DNA from: Hydrotalea flava
GTDB taxonomy: Bacteria; Bacteroidota; Bacteroidia; Chitinophagales; Chitinophagaceae
NCBI RefSeq assembly: GCF_001623405.1
Contig: NZ_LUHG01000110.1
Coordinates: forward strand, 62,001-126,000
Reading direction: 5' to 3'
DNA: 64,000 nt
Shown: in pieces, positions 17,208 to 24,959 of the stretch
Position numbering within the stretch: the stretch's first letter is position 1
Layout: every line of letters begins with the position of its first letter
Notes under the pieces: model-generated
The model's database searches: none
What the model was told of the DNA's origin: nothing
The model's input: only the letters and a program-made list of their open reading frames with translations
Translations under genes and position numbers: made by a program

Positions 17208-18314
17208 TTACATGGTTTCTTCAAAAATATTATCATGATATGCATTGCTTTTTAACAGTAGGTAATGATTGTGTAATGCCCGCCACAACCCTACTTTTCG
17301 GTAGGGCAACCGGTGATTTGCAGCAAATTGTTCAATTACCTTAGTTATCTCAGGATAATAAATATGATGCACAGCGGGAAACAAATGATGGGCAATGTGA
17401 TAATTAAAAGATCCCATAAAAAATCTGGTAAACCAATTATCTTCCACAATATCATTCGTGCAGGATAATTGATGCATTAACCAACTATCAGGCATATCAC
17501 CTTTCTCGTCAGGCAATGGAAATGCATTATCCAAACTGGCATGCGGTGGCAATAATACAATCAGAGATATAATACTGGCAGTAAACATCATGATTAAAAA
17601 AGCAGCAAGTATGGTTAGCCATTTTAAACCCAATATGTATTTTGGAATGATGATGATATAGCTAAAAAACAACAATTTAAATAAGAATAGTTTTATATAT
17701 TCAATAACAGGAATATTGACTACTTTCCATACTAACTTTTTTTTGTTGAAATAATCTTTAAAGTCACGCACCAGCAACCAATTTAATAAATACAATGGAT
17801 ATAAGAACGGCAAATAAATATGTTGGTATTGATGCCATTTTTCGTACCGCCCATGCGGAAACACACGAGCCATTGGACTTTGTTCAAAATCACTATCCCA
17901 ACCCATTACATTGGGATAATTATGGTGCAAACGAACATGTCTGATACGGAAAATAAAACTGTTGGCACCCATCAAATCAAACAGGTACACATACAAACGA
18001 TTCATTCTCTTTGATTTAAAAATGGTACCATGTACGGCTTCATGAATCAATGTAAGATAATTCACTACCAGCATGAAGCCCATCAATGCATACAGGGCAA
18101 ATAAAATACCATGGTGGTTTCCCCATAATAAAGCAAATATCCACGCCGCAAAATAAGTGAGTGGAAATAACCATGATTTTAATGTAGCCTGACTTTTTCT
18201 GGATGGACGTAATTCTGAAATAGTGCCATTTACTTGGGCTCTTAAACATTGAAATAAAGTTTCATCTCTTAATTTTCTAAAAACTGGTTTTGCAGGCTTT
18301 ACGAACATATCCAT
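17208..18314 (-). CDS. Membrane fatty acid desaturase
   Basis: 368 residues with hydrophobic hairpins and the three histidine boxes of the di-iron desaturase family: HEAVH, HVRLHH and HIAHH (in SFNYHIAHHLFPAVHH). Introduces double bonds into acyl chains in the inner membrane, using reduced ferredoxin or a similar donor. Convergent with thioredoxin. The 5' leader contains a perfect 11-bp inverted repeat ending 10 nt before the ATG, which suggests expression control. Confidence 0.88.
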   Translation of the reverse strand: MDMFVKPAKPVFRKLRDETLFQCLRAQVNGTISELRPSRKSQATLKSWLFPLTYFAAWIFALLWGNHHGILFALYALMGFMLVVNYLTLIHEAVHGTIFKSKRMNRLYVYLFDLMGANSFIFRIRHVRLHHNYPNVMGWDSDFEQSPMARVFPHGRYEKWHQYQHIYLPFLYPLYLLNWLLVRDFKDYFNKKKLVWKVVNIPVIEYIKLFLFKLLFFSYIIIIPKYILGLKWLTILAAFLIMMFTASIISLIVLLPPHASLDNAFPLPDEKGDMPDSWLMHQLSCTNDIVEDNWFTRFFMGSFNYHIAHHLFPAVHHIYYPEITKVIEQFAANHRLPYRKVGLWRALHNHYLLLKSNAYHDNIFEETM

Positions 18315-18324
18315 GCTAACAAAT

Positions 18325-18369
18325 TTTTGAGTTTTACAATAACAGTTGGGGAATGGTGAAAACTCAAAA
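18325..18369 (-). promoter_or_regulatory. Long inverted repeat in the desaturase leader
   Basis: Perfect 11-bp arms TTTTGAGTTTT and AAAACTCAAAA separated by 23 nt. In the minus-strand transcript the hairpin would end 10 nt before the desaturase start codon. It could be a regulator site or an RNA structure controlling translation. Confidence 0.4.
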
Positions 18370-18453
18370 CAATATTTAGAAAAATATTATTACAAAATTA
18401 ATAAGATTGGAATAAAAAATGGAGTATTGAATGTAAAAATTCTATTCATCCAA

Positions 18454-19158
18454 TTACATATTGGCAACTTTTATCAAAGCATCTACATCTAAAATGATAA
18501 TTTTTCTGCCCTTGGTCATTAACCAACCTTCATCTTTAAATTCAGATAAAATTCTTACTACATTTTCTCTGGCAGTGCCTACCAGACTGGCTAAATCATC
18601 CCGACTCATGTTTATTTCAACTGCATTGCCCTCCATAAAATGGTCTTTATATTTTTCACGCAATACTACTAATTGCAAAGCCAGGCGTTCCCGAACTGAT
18701 TTTTGGGCAATAATGCTTAAACTGTTAGCCAGTACGGCAAATTCATGGCTGAGTGTTTTTAATAAACGTGTACCCAAAAAAGCAGAAACAGTAAGGGTTT
18801 GCAAAAAATCTTCTTTAGGAATAAAAGCAATAACACTTTTTTCTAATGCAGCAGCAGAATCGGGGAACCGATCACCGGAAATAATGGCGTGGTATCCAAT
18901 CAATTCACCGGTATTGGCTACATAAATAATGTGTTCTTTCCGGTTTTTATCAATTTTATATTTTTTTACTTTGCCCTTCACAATATAAAAAATACCCGAT
19001 GGATAACTGTTTTCGCGAAAAATAATTTCGCCCTTATCATATTCCTGTTCTGTTTGGTTTGCAAGCAAAATGGCCTTATCCTCATCCGGCAAATCGGCCA
19101 GAATAGATTCGCTTTTAAAATCCCATTGATCTATCGGAAATTTTTGATGAATGCTCAT
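18454..19158 (-). CDS. Crp/Fnr family transcriptional regulator
   Basis: 234 residues. A cyclic-nucleotide-binding beta barrel spans about residues 20-135 (KGEIIFRENSYPSGIFYIVKG, then GELIGYHAIISGDRFPDSAAA), followed by a dimer helix and a winged-helix HTH around 170-215 (RDDLASLVGTARENVVRILSEFK). There is no cysteine cluster for an Fe-S centre, so it is not an oxygen-sensing FNR. Ligand and targets are unknown; the neighbouring desaturase is a possible target. Confidence 0.9.
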   Translation of the reverse strand: MSIHQKFPIDQWDFKSESILADLPDEDKAILLANQTEQEYDKGEIIFRENSYPSGIFYIVKGKVKKYKIDKNRKEHIIYVANTGELIGYHAIISGDRFPDSAAALEKSVIAFIPKEDFLQTLTVSAFLGTRLLKTLSHEFAVLANSLSIIAQKSVRERLALQLVVLREKYKDHFMEGNAVEINMSRDDLASLVGTARENVVRILSEFKDEGWLMTKGRKIIILDVDALIKVANM

Positions 19159-19242
19159 ACTGCTTCAAAGTTATTGGTTTAAAGTTGAGAAATATTACTT
19201 TTCTGAATGAGAACTTTCACGTTTATGACCTGAATCTGTTCC

Positions 19243-19250
19243 TAACTTTG
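19243..19250 (+). promoter_or_regulatory. Candidate -7 element for the methyltransferase gene
   Basis: TAACTTTG matches TAnnTTTG, 57 bp upstream of the start, in the 150-bp divergent region shared with the Crp/Fnr gene. No clear TTG at -33. Confidence 0.35.
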
Positions 19251-19307
19251 ACCTGATAAATGTGCTAACCTACATTTTGAAGAAATGAATGCACCAAAAG
19301 AGCCGCT

Positions 19308-19913
19308 ATGGATAAGATATATATTAAAAATGCCAGAGAAAAATGGATGGAAAATGATGCCACATTTCATCAGCTTTATCCAAAAGAAATACAATTACTG
19401 GCCAAAAAACATTGGACACCCATTGAAGTTGCCCGCACTGCAGCCGATTTTTTAGTGAGCCAGAAAAATGAAAAAATATTAGACATTGGCAGCGGTGTAG
19501 GTAAATTTTGTTTAGTTGCAGGTTACTATAAACCTGATGCTTTTTTTTATGGTGTAGAACAAAGAAAAAGCTTAATTGAAGTAGCGGAGGCCGCTAAATT
19601 AAAATTAGGTATCACCAATGCGTTTTTTATAGAAGGCAATTTTACACAATTGAATTTTAACGACTATCATCACTTTTATTTTTACAATGCATTTTTCGAA
19701 AATATTGCCGGAACAGATAAAATAGATGAGAGTATTGACTATTCATTAGAACTCTATAATTATTACAACCGCTACCTCTATAAGCAATTAGAAACAAAGC
19801 CTGCCGGCACAAAGCTGGTTACTTTTCATAGTTTAGAAAATGAGGTACCCCGTAATTATACGCTGGTAGATGCCAGAATGGATAATTTGTTAAAATGCTG
19901 GATAAAAATATAA
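19308..19913 (+). CDS. Class I SAM-dependent methyltransferase
   Basis: 201 residues. The SAM-binding motif I reads ILDIGSGVGKF, and an acidic loop follows in YGVEQRKSLIEVAE. The substrate-binding half is unfamiliar (HHFYFYNAFFENIAG, then a Tyr/Asn-rich YSLELYNYYNRYLYK). The catalytic target is not deducible. Divergent from the Crp/Fnr regulator. Confidence 0.8.
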   Translation: MDKIYIKNAREKWMENDATFHQLYPKEIQLLAKKHWTPIEVARTAADFLVSQKNEKILDIGSGVGKFCLVAGYYKPDAFFYGVEQRKSLIEVAEAAKLKLGITNAFFIEGNFTQLNFNDYHHFYFYNAFFENIAGTDKIDESIDYSLELYNYYNRYLYKQLETKPAGTKLVTFHSLENEVPRNYTLVDARMDNLLKCWIKI

Positions 19914-19968
19914 GTTGATACAAAAATGGTTTTCATCACTTGCATACAATCATCACAAATATAGCTTC

Positions 19969-20658
19969 ATGCAGCCCTATTCCGGTTATTTAAAATTAAT
20001 TTTTATTTTACTATTTCTTTCAGCAGGTGTTCTGCCTGCACAGCCGCCAAAAAAATCATTACAGCCCTTAAATGGTAGTACTGCTTTTCAGCAATTAATG
20101 GCCGGTAATAACCGATATGTTAACATGCACCCGTTACACCCCGACCAAAACAGGCATCGCTTCGAGGAAACAGCAGTTAACCAACACCCTATTGCAGTAG
20201 TGGTTTGCTGCTCAGACAGCAGAGTGGCGCCGGAACTATTCTTCGATCAGGGTATTGGCGATTTATTTGTAATTAGAACTGCCGGAAATGTTTTAGGTAA
20301 TTTTGAAATAGGTAGTATTGAATATGCGGTGGAACATTTGAATGTACACCTTATTATGATTGTTGGCCATGAACATTGTGGGGCTATTCAGGCCATGGCC
20401 GATCATTCTAAAAATGAGGGATTTTTGCAGGTGATTATTGACAGCCTTGCCAAAGAACCGGAAATAGCAAAGGTCGGTGAGATGGATCAACTGCACACCC
20501 TTCCACTCATCAAAGCAAATGTTTTGCATGGCATACATCAGTTATTAACACAATCTACCTACATTCAACAAGCAGTAAAAGATAAAGGTGTACAAGTAAT
20601 TGGAGGTATTTATCAATTAAACAACGGAAAAGTGATACCTTTAGATTCCTCCTACTAA
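19969..20658 (+). CDS. Beta-class carbonic anhydrase, exported
   Basis: 229 residues from ATG 19969. Zinc ligands are Cys81 (in CSDSR, residues 81-85), His134 and Cys137 (HEHC), with the catalytic Asp/Arg pair in CSDSR. The N-terminus (LKLIFILLFLSAGVLPAQ) is a signal peptide, so it hydrates CO2 in the periplasm. A TTG at 19915 would add 18 residues in front of the signal sequence and is rejected. The gene is 55 bp after the methyltransferase. Confidence 0.92.
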   Translation: MQPYSGYLKLIFILLFLSAGVLPAQPPKKSLQPLNGSTAFQQLMAGNNRYVNMHPLHPDQNRHRFEETAVNQHPIAVVVCCSDSRVAPELFFDQGIGDLFVIRTAGNVLGNFEIGSIEYAVEHLNVHLIMIVGHEHCGAIQAMADHSKNEGFLQVIIDSLAKEPEIAKVGEMDQLHTLPLIKANVLHGIHQLLTQSTYIQQAVKDKGVQVIGGIYQLNNGKVIPLDSSY

Positions 20659-20669
20659 ATAAATCATGT

Positions 20670-20957
20670 ATGCTACCCGCTATTCAACCCCATTATCAGG
20701 AACTTCTTGAAAAAATTCTTGTTGCCGGCAATCAGGATGAAGTAAAGAATCAAATTGATGCATTTATGGATTTATTGCAGCAAATGGGAACAGATGAAGA
20801 AAAAATGAAGCGAATTTTATTGGAGATCCAAACACATTTGGACCAATGCAATCCTTTTCATTATGATGCGCAACAATGGAGTAATATTAAAATGGCAGAT
20901 ATTTATTGTTTTGAAATTCATCAAAGTATATCGGGTATTCATTACTCCTCTTTATAA
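20670..20957 (+). CDS. Small hypothetical protein, mostly helical
   Basis: 95 residues starting MLPAIQPHYQELLEKILVAG, 11 bp after the carbonic anhydrase and probably in its operon. The sequence suggests two or three amphipathic helices (LLEKILVAGNQDEVKNQIDAF, then EEKMKRILLEIQTHLDQ). No family recognised, no signal peptide, no motif. Confidence 0.5.
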   Translation: MLPAIQPHYQELLEKILVAGNQDEVKNQIDAFMDLLQQMGTDEEKMKRILLEIQTHLDQCNPFHYDAQQWSNIKMADIYCFEIHQSISGIHYSSL

Positions 20958-21011
20958 TGAAAGCGCATTTATTCGGGGTTCATTTTGATATTGTTGCTTT
21001 AACGCTGTTTA

Positions 21012-21713
21012 TTATAATTTAATCAGCACACCTACCACTACGGCAATGGCTAAGCTCAATAATGTACCCACTACCAGATATTCTGTTTTTATTTCCTGAC
21101 GATCTTTTTCATTAAAACGAATCAGTGCTTTTGCAGCTACCAATAAACCAATGGCTGCATATTGTGCATATAAAACAAATATCAGTACTATGATCCGTTC
21201 TGCAATACCGATCCATTTTCCGGCATTGGCAAGGTTTTCTGCAAATTCAATTTTATCGCGCCACTGGCGGGTAAACTGGCCTATAAAAATTGCTGCTGGG
21301 GTTGTAATGAATACAAATCCTGTTACTATTTTCCACACCTTAACATTTTCATAATATGGCTGAAGGATAGCCAACAAAGAACCCAGGTTAAAAAAAGTAA
21401 AATACCAACAAGCAACAATTACCAGAAAGTGCAATACCTGATCGATGATAAAATATTGTACTGTTGGTTTTTGATAAGATTTCCACCCATCAATGCACAG
21501 GTGCGTAATAAAAATTACTATAACCACCCAATGGTATTGAAAACCCAGCATACACCAAACCACCAATGCAGTAATAAAAGCATGCAGGTATAAATGCAAC
21601 GTTAGAAAATGACGGCTGGAACGCGCTTTTATCCAGCTTGTGGGCTGAAGAATAAAATCGGTTAACAGGTGTGATAAAATCAATTTGATGAACCAAATCA
21701 GTGCCGTATTCAT
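21012..21713 (-). CDS. DUF3307 family membrane protein
   Basis: 233 residues with about six hydrophobic segments. The N-terminal half fits DUF3307 (LILSHLLTDFILQP, HLYLHAFIT, ITHLCIDGWKSY), with several His and Asp inside membrane segments. Function unknown. Its ATG overlaps the stop of the upstream SatD-like gene by 4 nt (ATGA), implying translational coupling and a shared task. Confidence 0.75.
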   Translation of the reverse strand: MNTALIWFIKLILSHLLTDFILQPTSWIKARSSRHFLTLHLYLHAFITALVVWCMLGFQYHWVVIVIFITHLCIDGWKSYQKPTVQYFIIDQVLHFLVIVACWYFTFFNLGSLLAILQPYYENVKVWKIVTGFVFITTPAAIFIGQFTRQWRDKIEFAENLANAGKWIGIAERIIVLIFVLYAQYAAIGLLVAAKALIRFNEKDRQEIKTEYLVVGTLLSLAIAVVVGVLIKL

Positions 21714-22339
21714 ACCATAATTAATTGAATAATATTTTCATAATGTTTCAACAATGCTTCAATTTCCTGCCAGCGGGCCGATACCACATGCTGATGAATA
21801 GTACTTTTACTTTTTTTCATTTTCAGGGCAATTGTTTGTTGCATTTCACCCCTCATTAACTCTATTAAAACAGCAGCTTGTTTTGCAGTCAGTTCATTAA
21901 AAATAGCATCCACATAAGCGGATAAAATTTGCAAAGCCTCTTGGGCCAAAGCATGCTGTATTCCGAATACAAGTCTTTGATTCAATGCTGCCATTGTATC
22001 AAACAGCCGGCCTGAAAGTAAAAAAGCTTCTCCACGTGCTGTTTTTAAATTTTTCACCGGCATTTCTACTGTTCCTAAGCCGATACTGATTTTAATATCT
22101 GATGCTACCTTATTTTTATCGCCAAAAGATAGTTGAATGGCAGCCAATCGTGCCTGTAAGGCCAGTTTTAATGCATCTTTAGGATGCGAGAGATATACCT
22201 GAAAACTATCTCCGCGATAAAATTCTATGATACAACCGGAAAAAATTTGCTGTATTGCCTGCATTAATTTTTTAGCTTTCAAGGCAGGAAGCCGGGTAGA
22301 GTTTACAATATCGCAAGTAAGTACAGCGTGCATTGCCAT
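21710..22339 (-). CDS. SatD-like protein: nucleotide-cyclase-like domain plus HTH
   Basis: 209 residues from ATG 22339 (MAMHAVLTCDIVNS). Residues 5-120 have the layout of a class III cyclase-like domain: strand plus DIVNSTRL (10-17), YRGDSF (41-46), ISIGLGTVE (84-92) and GEAFLLSGRLFDTM (103-116), which mirror DIxGST, GD, RIGxHxG and NxAARL landmarks. Not all catalytic residues are evident. Residues 155-205 form a sigma-70 region 4/LuxR-like HTH (MQQTIALKMKKSKSTIHQHVV). Coupled to the DUF3307 gene. Likely a DNA-binding sensor; the ligand is unknown. Confidence 0.7.
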   Translation of the reverse strand: MAMHAVLTCDIVNSTRLPALKAKKLMQAIQQIFSGCIIEFYRGDSFQVYLSHPKDALKLALQARLAAIQLSFGDKNKVASDIKISIGLGTVEMPVKNLKTARGEAFLLSGRLFDTMAALNQRLVFGIQHALAQEALQILSAYVDAIFNELTAKQAAVLIELMRGEMQQTIALKMKKSKSTIHQHVVSARWQEIEALLKHYENIIQLIMV

Positions 22340-22376
22340 AAAAAGTTCGTTTGCATAAATATACAAACTTTTCAAT

Positions 22377-22398
22377 AATTCGTTTAAAAAACCGAATT
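22377..22398. promoter_or_regulatory. AATTCG/CGAATT dyad upstream of satD-like gene
   Basis: Six-base arms AATTCG and CGAATT separated by 10 nt, 38 bp before the satD-like start. It shares the TTCG/CGAA core with the stronger dyad beside it. Confidence 0.35.
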
Positions 22399-22407
22399 TT
22401 TAAGTAA

Positions 22408-22425
22408 TTCGTATATATGTACGAA
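22408..22425. promoter_or_regulatory. TTCGTA/TACGAA palindrome upstream of satD-like gene
   Basis: Perfect arms TTCGTA and TACGAA with a 6-nt alternating AT-rich spacer, about 70 bp upstream of the satD-like start. The core ATTCGT recurs at about 22380, and in inverse form at about 22500. This fits a homodimeric operator, plausibly for the SatD HTH itself. Confidence 0.45.
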
Positions 22426-22441
22426 CATTAAATTATTTGAG

Positions 22442-22468
22442 AAAAAAAAGGCGGTTATTCTAACCGCC
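22442..22468 (-). terminator. Intrinsic terminator (minus strand)
   Basis: Perfect 8-bp stem GGCGGTTA/TAACCGCC with a 3-nt loop; on the minus strand it is followed by eight T. It would end transcripts arriving from higher coordinates, where no protein gene is recognised, which supports a non-coding transcript there. Confidence 0.7.
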
Positions 22469-22543
22469 AAAATGGTGAAGTGCATTTTGCTAGATATAGT
22501 ACGAATAGTTTAGTAGAATATTTAAATGAGATTTTAACTTACT

Positions 22544-22565
22544 AAAAAAGCCTTCGCTATGAAGG
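22544..22565 (-). terminator. Possible second minus-strand terminator
   Basis: 5-bp stem CCTTC/GAAGG with a 5-nt loop, followed on the minus strand by C then six T. Short but correctly oriented, about 160 nt past the structured element at 22724. Confidence 0.4.
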
Positions 22566-22723
22566 ATATTTGAATTTATTATTTTTAACGATAAGAAATT
22601 AAAAAATTTGAAAAAACTAATTTTTGGCTGTAATTCTTTATTGAAATGGAATATAGCTTATTAAATTATTTAATCCCAATTTTAATAAGTCAAACTGTTT
22701 CTAAAAACTTCTCCATTCTTTTA

Positions 22724-22820
22724 AGGGGCTAATACAGTACCGTGAGAGGCGGTGGGGACTGATACACGAAATAGACCTGGTTGTCTAATCATTCGTAAAG
22801 TTCACCCCACTTCCTTTCAC
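22724..22820. ncRNA. Nested stem-loop island, candidate structured RNA or mobile-element end
   Basis: A GC-richer island inside very AT-rich DNA. GTGGGG (22752-22757) pairs with CCCCAC (22805-22810). Nested within are ACT/AGT, then ACGAA/TTCGT, then TAGAC/GTCTA closing a 6-nt loop, giving about 19 bp in four coaxial helices. A small ACCG/CGGT hairpin lies at its left edge (22739-22753). No open reading frame fits. The region from 22566 to 22900 otherwise shows nothing coding. Orientation is uncertain; terminators on the minus strand at 22544 and 22442 favour minus. No known RNA family recognised. Confidence 0.4.
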
Positions 22821-22907
22821 AAATTTATTATTGAATCACTTGGCCATTTATTTATATCAAAGAGCTATTTAGGATCTAAAGGTATTGTGTGGATATTAAA
22901 TGAGGTT

Positions 22908-22957
22908 CATTAGTAAAAAAGAGGCTATATCAAAAGTGCTATGCAGCCTCTTTTTAT
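22908..22957. terminator. Bidirectional terminator
   Basis: AAAAAAGAGGCT and AGCCTCTTTTT form a stem of about 11 bp around a loop of about 18 nt. Lies about 100 bp past the stop of the ArsR-rhodanese gene and probably ends that operon. Confidence 0.6.
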
Positions 22958-23056
22958 TCGGCAAGGGGATGGAGAAAATTTTCGTTTATGCAAATCTCAA
23001 CCCCTTCTTTTTGCTTTTGATACATCCTCTTTTTGTTACTCTAAATAATTCCTTGA

Positions 23057-23731
23057 CTATTCTGCTTCAACATATTCCACCGGGTAACCTTTCAGCATCC
23101 ATTCAGGAAATCCTTCATCCATACGAACAGCTTTGTAACCATTGTTTTTTAATATAGCTACGGCTTCATCTGCATATACACAAAACGGTCCACGACAATA
23201 AGCTACTAACATTTTTCTTTTTGGTAGTTTTTTCAAGTATGCCCCTAATTGGTCAATAGGCGTTGACAGGGCTTTATGGATATGTCCTCTCTTATATTCG
23301 TCCTGTGGACGCACATCAAGCAATACCACTTCATCATTCTCAATCATCTTTGATAAAGTGTCTGCATCAACGGCGTTCATATCACTACTTTGTCCTTGTC
23401 TGAATTCGGTTATTATTTTTTCTACTTCGGCATTGTAAGCCAATCCTAACTCACGCATACAAACCCAGGTATTAAAAACATTTTCACTTGCCAGAGAATA
23501 ATTGATAAAATTACCGTTGCGTACTACCTTTACCAGTTTTGCATTTTTAAGTGTTTGCAAATGTTGTGAGGCATTGGCTACCGACTGTCCAGTGTAATTG
23601 GCAATTTGCTCAACAGAAAACGGTCCTTGTGCCAAAAGGTCTATAATTTCCAGCCTTACCGGATTTGCCATTGCTTTAGCCACTTTAGACAATTCTCCAT
23701 ACACCTTATCTTTAAATTCCCGTTTGTTCAT
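23057..23731 (-). CDS. ArsR-type regulator fused to a rhodanese domain
   Basis: 224 residues. The N-terminal winged helix (about 10-85; ANPVRLEIIDLLAQGPFSVEQI, then VANASQHLQTLKNAKLV) is followed by a rhodanese domain (about 120-220) with active-site loop CRGPFC, Cys179 and Cys184. The DNA-binding half lacks the usual ArsR metal-site CxC, so the rhodanese thiols may be the sensor, for instance of persulfide or reactive sulfur; this is inference. Third gene of an operon with two thiol-redox proteins, whose promoter carries a palindrome. Confidence 0.88.
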   Translation of the reverse strand: MNKREFKDKVYGELSKVAKAMANPVRLEIIDLLAQGPFSVEQIANYTGQSVANASQHLQTLKNAKLVKVVRNGNFINYSLASENVFNTWVCMRELGLAYNAEVEKIITEFRQGQSSDMNAVDADTLSKMIENDEVVLLDVRPQDEYKRGHIHKALSTPIDQLGAYLKKLPKRKMLVAYCRGPFCVYADEAVAILKNNGYKAVRMDEGFPEWMLKGYPVEYVEAE

Positions 23732-23774
23732 ACGTACTGTTATTTGCAGTTTAATTTAAAAATGAAACTTGAAC

Positions 23775-24284
23775 TTACTTTTCGACATTCAGATACTTGT
23801 GTACTAATTCTTCCAACTCTTTTCCATGTAAATTGATGGCTATTATTTTGCCTTGTTCATCAATTAATACATTAAAAGGCAGTCCTTCGATACCATAGTC
23901 TTTTGCCACAGGGCTTTTCCAGAATTTCAAATCACTTACCTGTAGCCAGTCAATTTTGAAACGTTCAATAGTTTTCTGCCAGTTTTCTTTACTTTTGTCT
24001 AACGATACACCCAGTATTTCAAATTTTCCATTTTTTACGCTGTTTGCATATTTTTCATACAAGGCTTTCAGTTCTGGCTGTTCTTTTACACAAGGGGCAC
24101 ACCAGGTAGCCCAAAAATCAATAAGCACTATTCTCCCTTTTAATGACGAAAGAGAGAAAGCAGTACCGTCAACTTTAGGTAGTGCTATTTCTGGGGCATT
24201 TTCTCCAACTTTTAATGTAGAATTTTGAGCAAAGAGATAGCCCGAAAAAAGCATTATCAGTAATAAGAAGATTGTTCTTTTCAT
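23775..24284 (-). CDS. TlpA-like periplasmic thiol-disulfide oxidoreductase
   Basis: 169 residues. Signal peptide (MKRTIFLLLIMLFSGYLFAQ), AhpC/TSA-Redoxin fold with active site WCAPC at 61-65 and cis-Pro in EGLPFNVLID. Reduces periplasmic disulfides or persulfides. Starts 2 nt after the rhodanese gene and lies upstream of the ArsR-rhodanese regulator; all three are probably one transcript. Confidence 0.9.
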   Translation of the reverse strand: MKRTIFLLLIMLFSGYLFAQNSTLKVGENAPEIALPKVDGTAFSLSSLKGRIVLIDFWATWCAPCVKEQPELKALYEKYANSVKNGKFEILGVSLDKSKENWQKTIERFKIDWLQVSDLKFWKSPVAKDYGIEGLPFNVLIDEQGKIIAINLHGKELEELVHKYLNVEK

Positions 24285-24286
24285 CC

Positions 24287-24721
24287 TTAATCATTTGTTG
24301 GGTAGTCTTTATCTAACCAATCTGCTTTAATGTTTTTAGGCAGGTTAAGCAGCTTCGCATTTTTGAAGCCCATTTCTTTTAGGGTGTTAAATGCAGGTCT
24401 GATATTAGGGCATTTATCAAACGGACAACATCCGCAATAGATAACTATTTTTTTGTCCTTTGAAACATTCTTCAGGTAGCTATTTAGTTTCTTAATATTC
24501 TCCTGATTGTTGGCCGGTCCAATATCAACAGAACCTTTAATAATGGCATCAGGTCCTACCGATAAAATCAACAGATCTTTTGTTTTGTTGTTTGTAATTC
24601 TTGACGCCAGTGTAGCCGTTTCCATTAATTGACTTTTCGCCCAGGGTTCTTGTTTTTGTTGTGCAGATGCCCAGTTACTGAAAGTCAGCATCGCTACAAA
24701 TAGAAAAATAAAATATCGCAT
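24287..24721 (-). CDS. Exported rhodanese-like protein
   Basis: 144 residues with a signal peptide (MRYFIFLFVAMLTFSNWASA). The rhodanese-like core ends in IVIYCGCCPFDKCPN, with Cys96, Cys98, Cys99 and Cys104, a cysteine-rich variant of the usual single-Cys active loop. The extra cysteines suggest persulfide relay or metal binding. First gene of the three-gene operon; promoter and palindrome directly upstream. Confidence 0.8.
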   Translation of the reverse strand: MRYFIFLFVAMLTFSNWASAQQKQEPWAKSQLMETATLASRITNNKTKDLLILSVGPDAIIKGSVDIGPANNQENIKKLNSYLKNVSKDKKIVIYCGCCPFDKCPNIRPAFNTLKEMGFKNAKLLNLPKNIKADWLDKDYPTND

Positions 24722-24739
24722 ATTGTTTTGTATTTTTTA

Positions 24740-24771
24740 CAAAGATACGACAACTCTCTTCTTCTATTCAA
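24740..24771 (-). promoter_or_regulatory. Promoter of the rhodanese/TlpA/ArsR operon
   Basis: On the minus strand, TTG (24771-24769), a 21-nt spacer, and TATCTTTG (24747-24740), a full match to the Bacteroidota -33/-7 pattern, 18 bp before the first ATG at 24721. The -33 element lies inside the palindrome at 24765-24786. Confidence 0.75.
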
Positions 24772-24786
24772 TAGAAATATTGAATA
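24765..24786. promoter_or_regulatory. Operator palindrome, probable ArsR-rhodanese binding site
   Basis: Perfect 9-bp arms TATTCAATA and TATTGAATA separated by GAAA. It covers the -33 TTG of the operon promoter, so a bound dimer would block RNA polymerase. The operon's own third gene encodes an ArsR-type HTH protein, the obvious candidate for autorepression. Confidence 0.7.
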
Positions 24787-24959
24787 CTTCTTTAAGGGCG
24801 ACTTTATTTTTGTGCTTCCTAATGAAATATATTACAACAGGCTGCTGTGGGCAATGGTTCTTGTTGTAAGAATTAGCGTATATACTGTTCTAGTGCTTTG
24901 TCTAATTTTTTGCTTACAATCTAGTATACACAAATACGTGATGGATGAAATAGATAAAG

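Noticed and set aside
18454-19158. FNR-type oxygen sensor
   Set aside because: The Crp/Fnr protein lacks the N-terminal cysteine cluster needed for an Fe-S cluster.
22724-22820. attC-type integron site or group II intron domain V reading of the nested stem-loop
   Set aside because: Lacks the RYYYAAC/GTTRRRY boxes of attC and the AGC triad hairpin of domain V; no integrase or reverse transcriptase nearby.
22900-23157. 85-codon plus-strand frame at the end of the ArsR-rhodanese gene
   Set aside because: Covers the bidirectional terminator and is antisense to the rhodanese domain.
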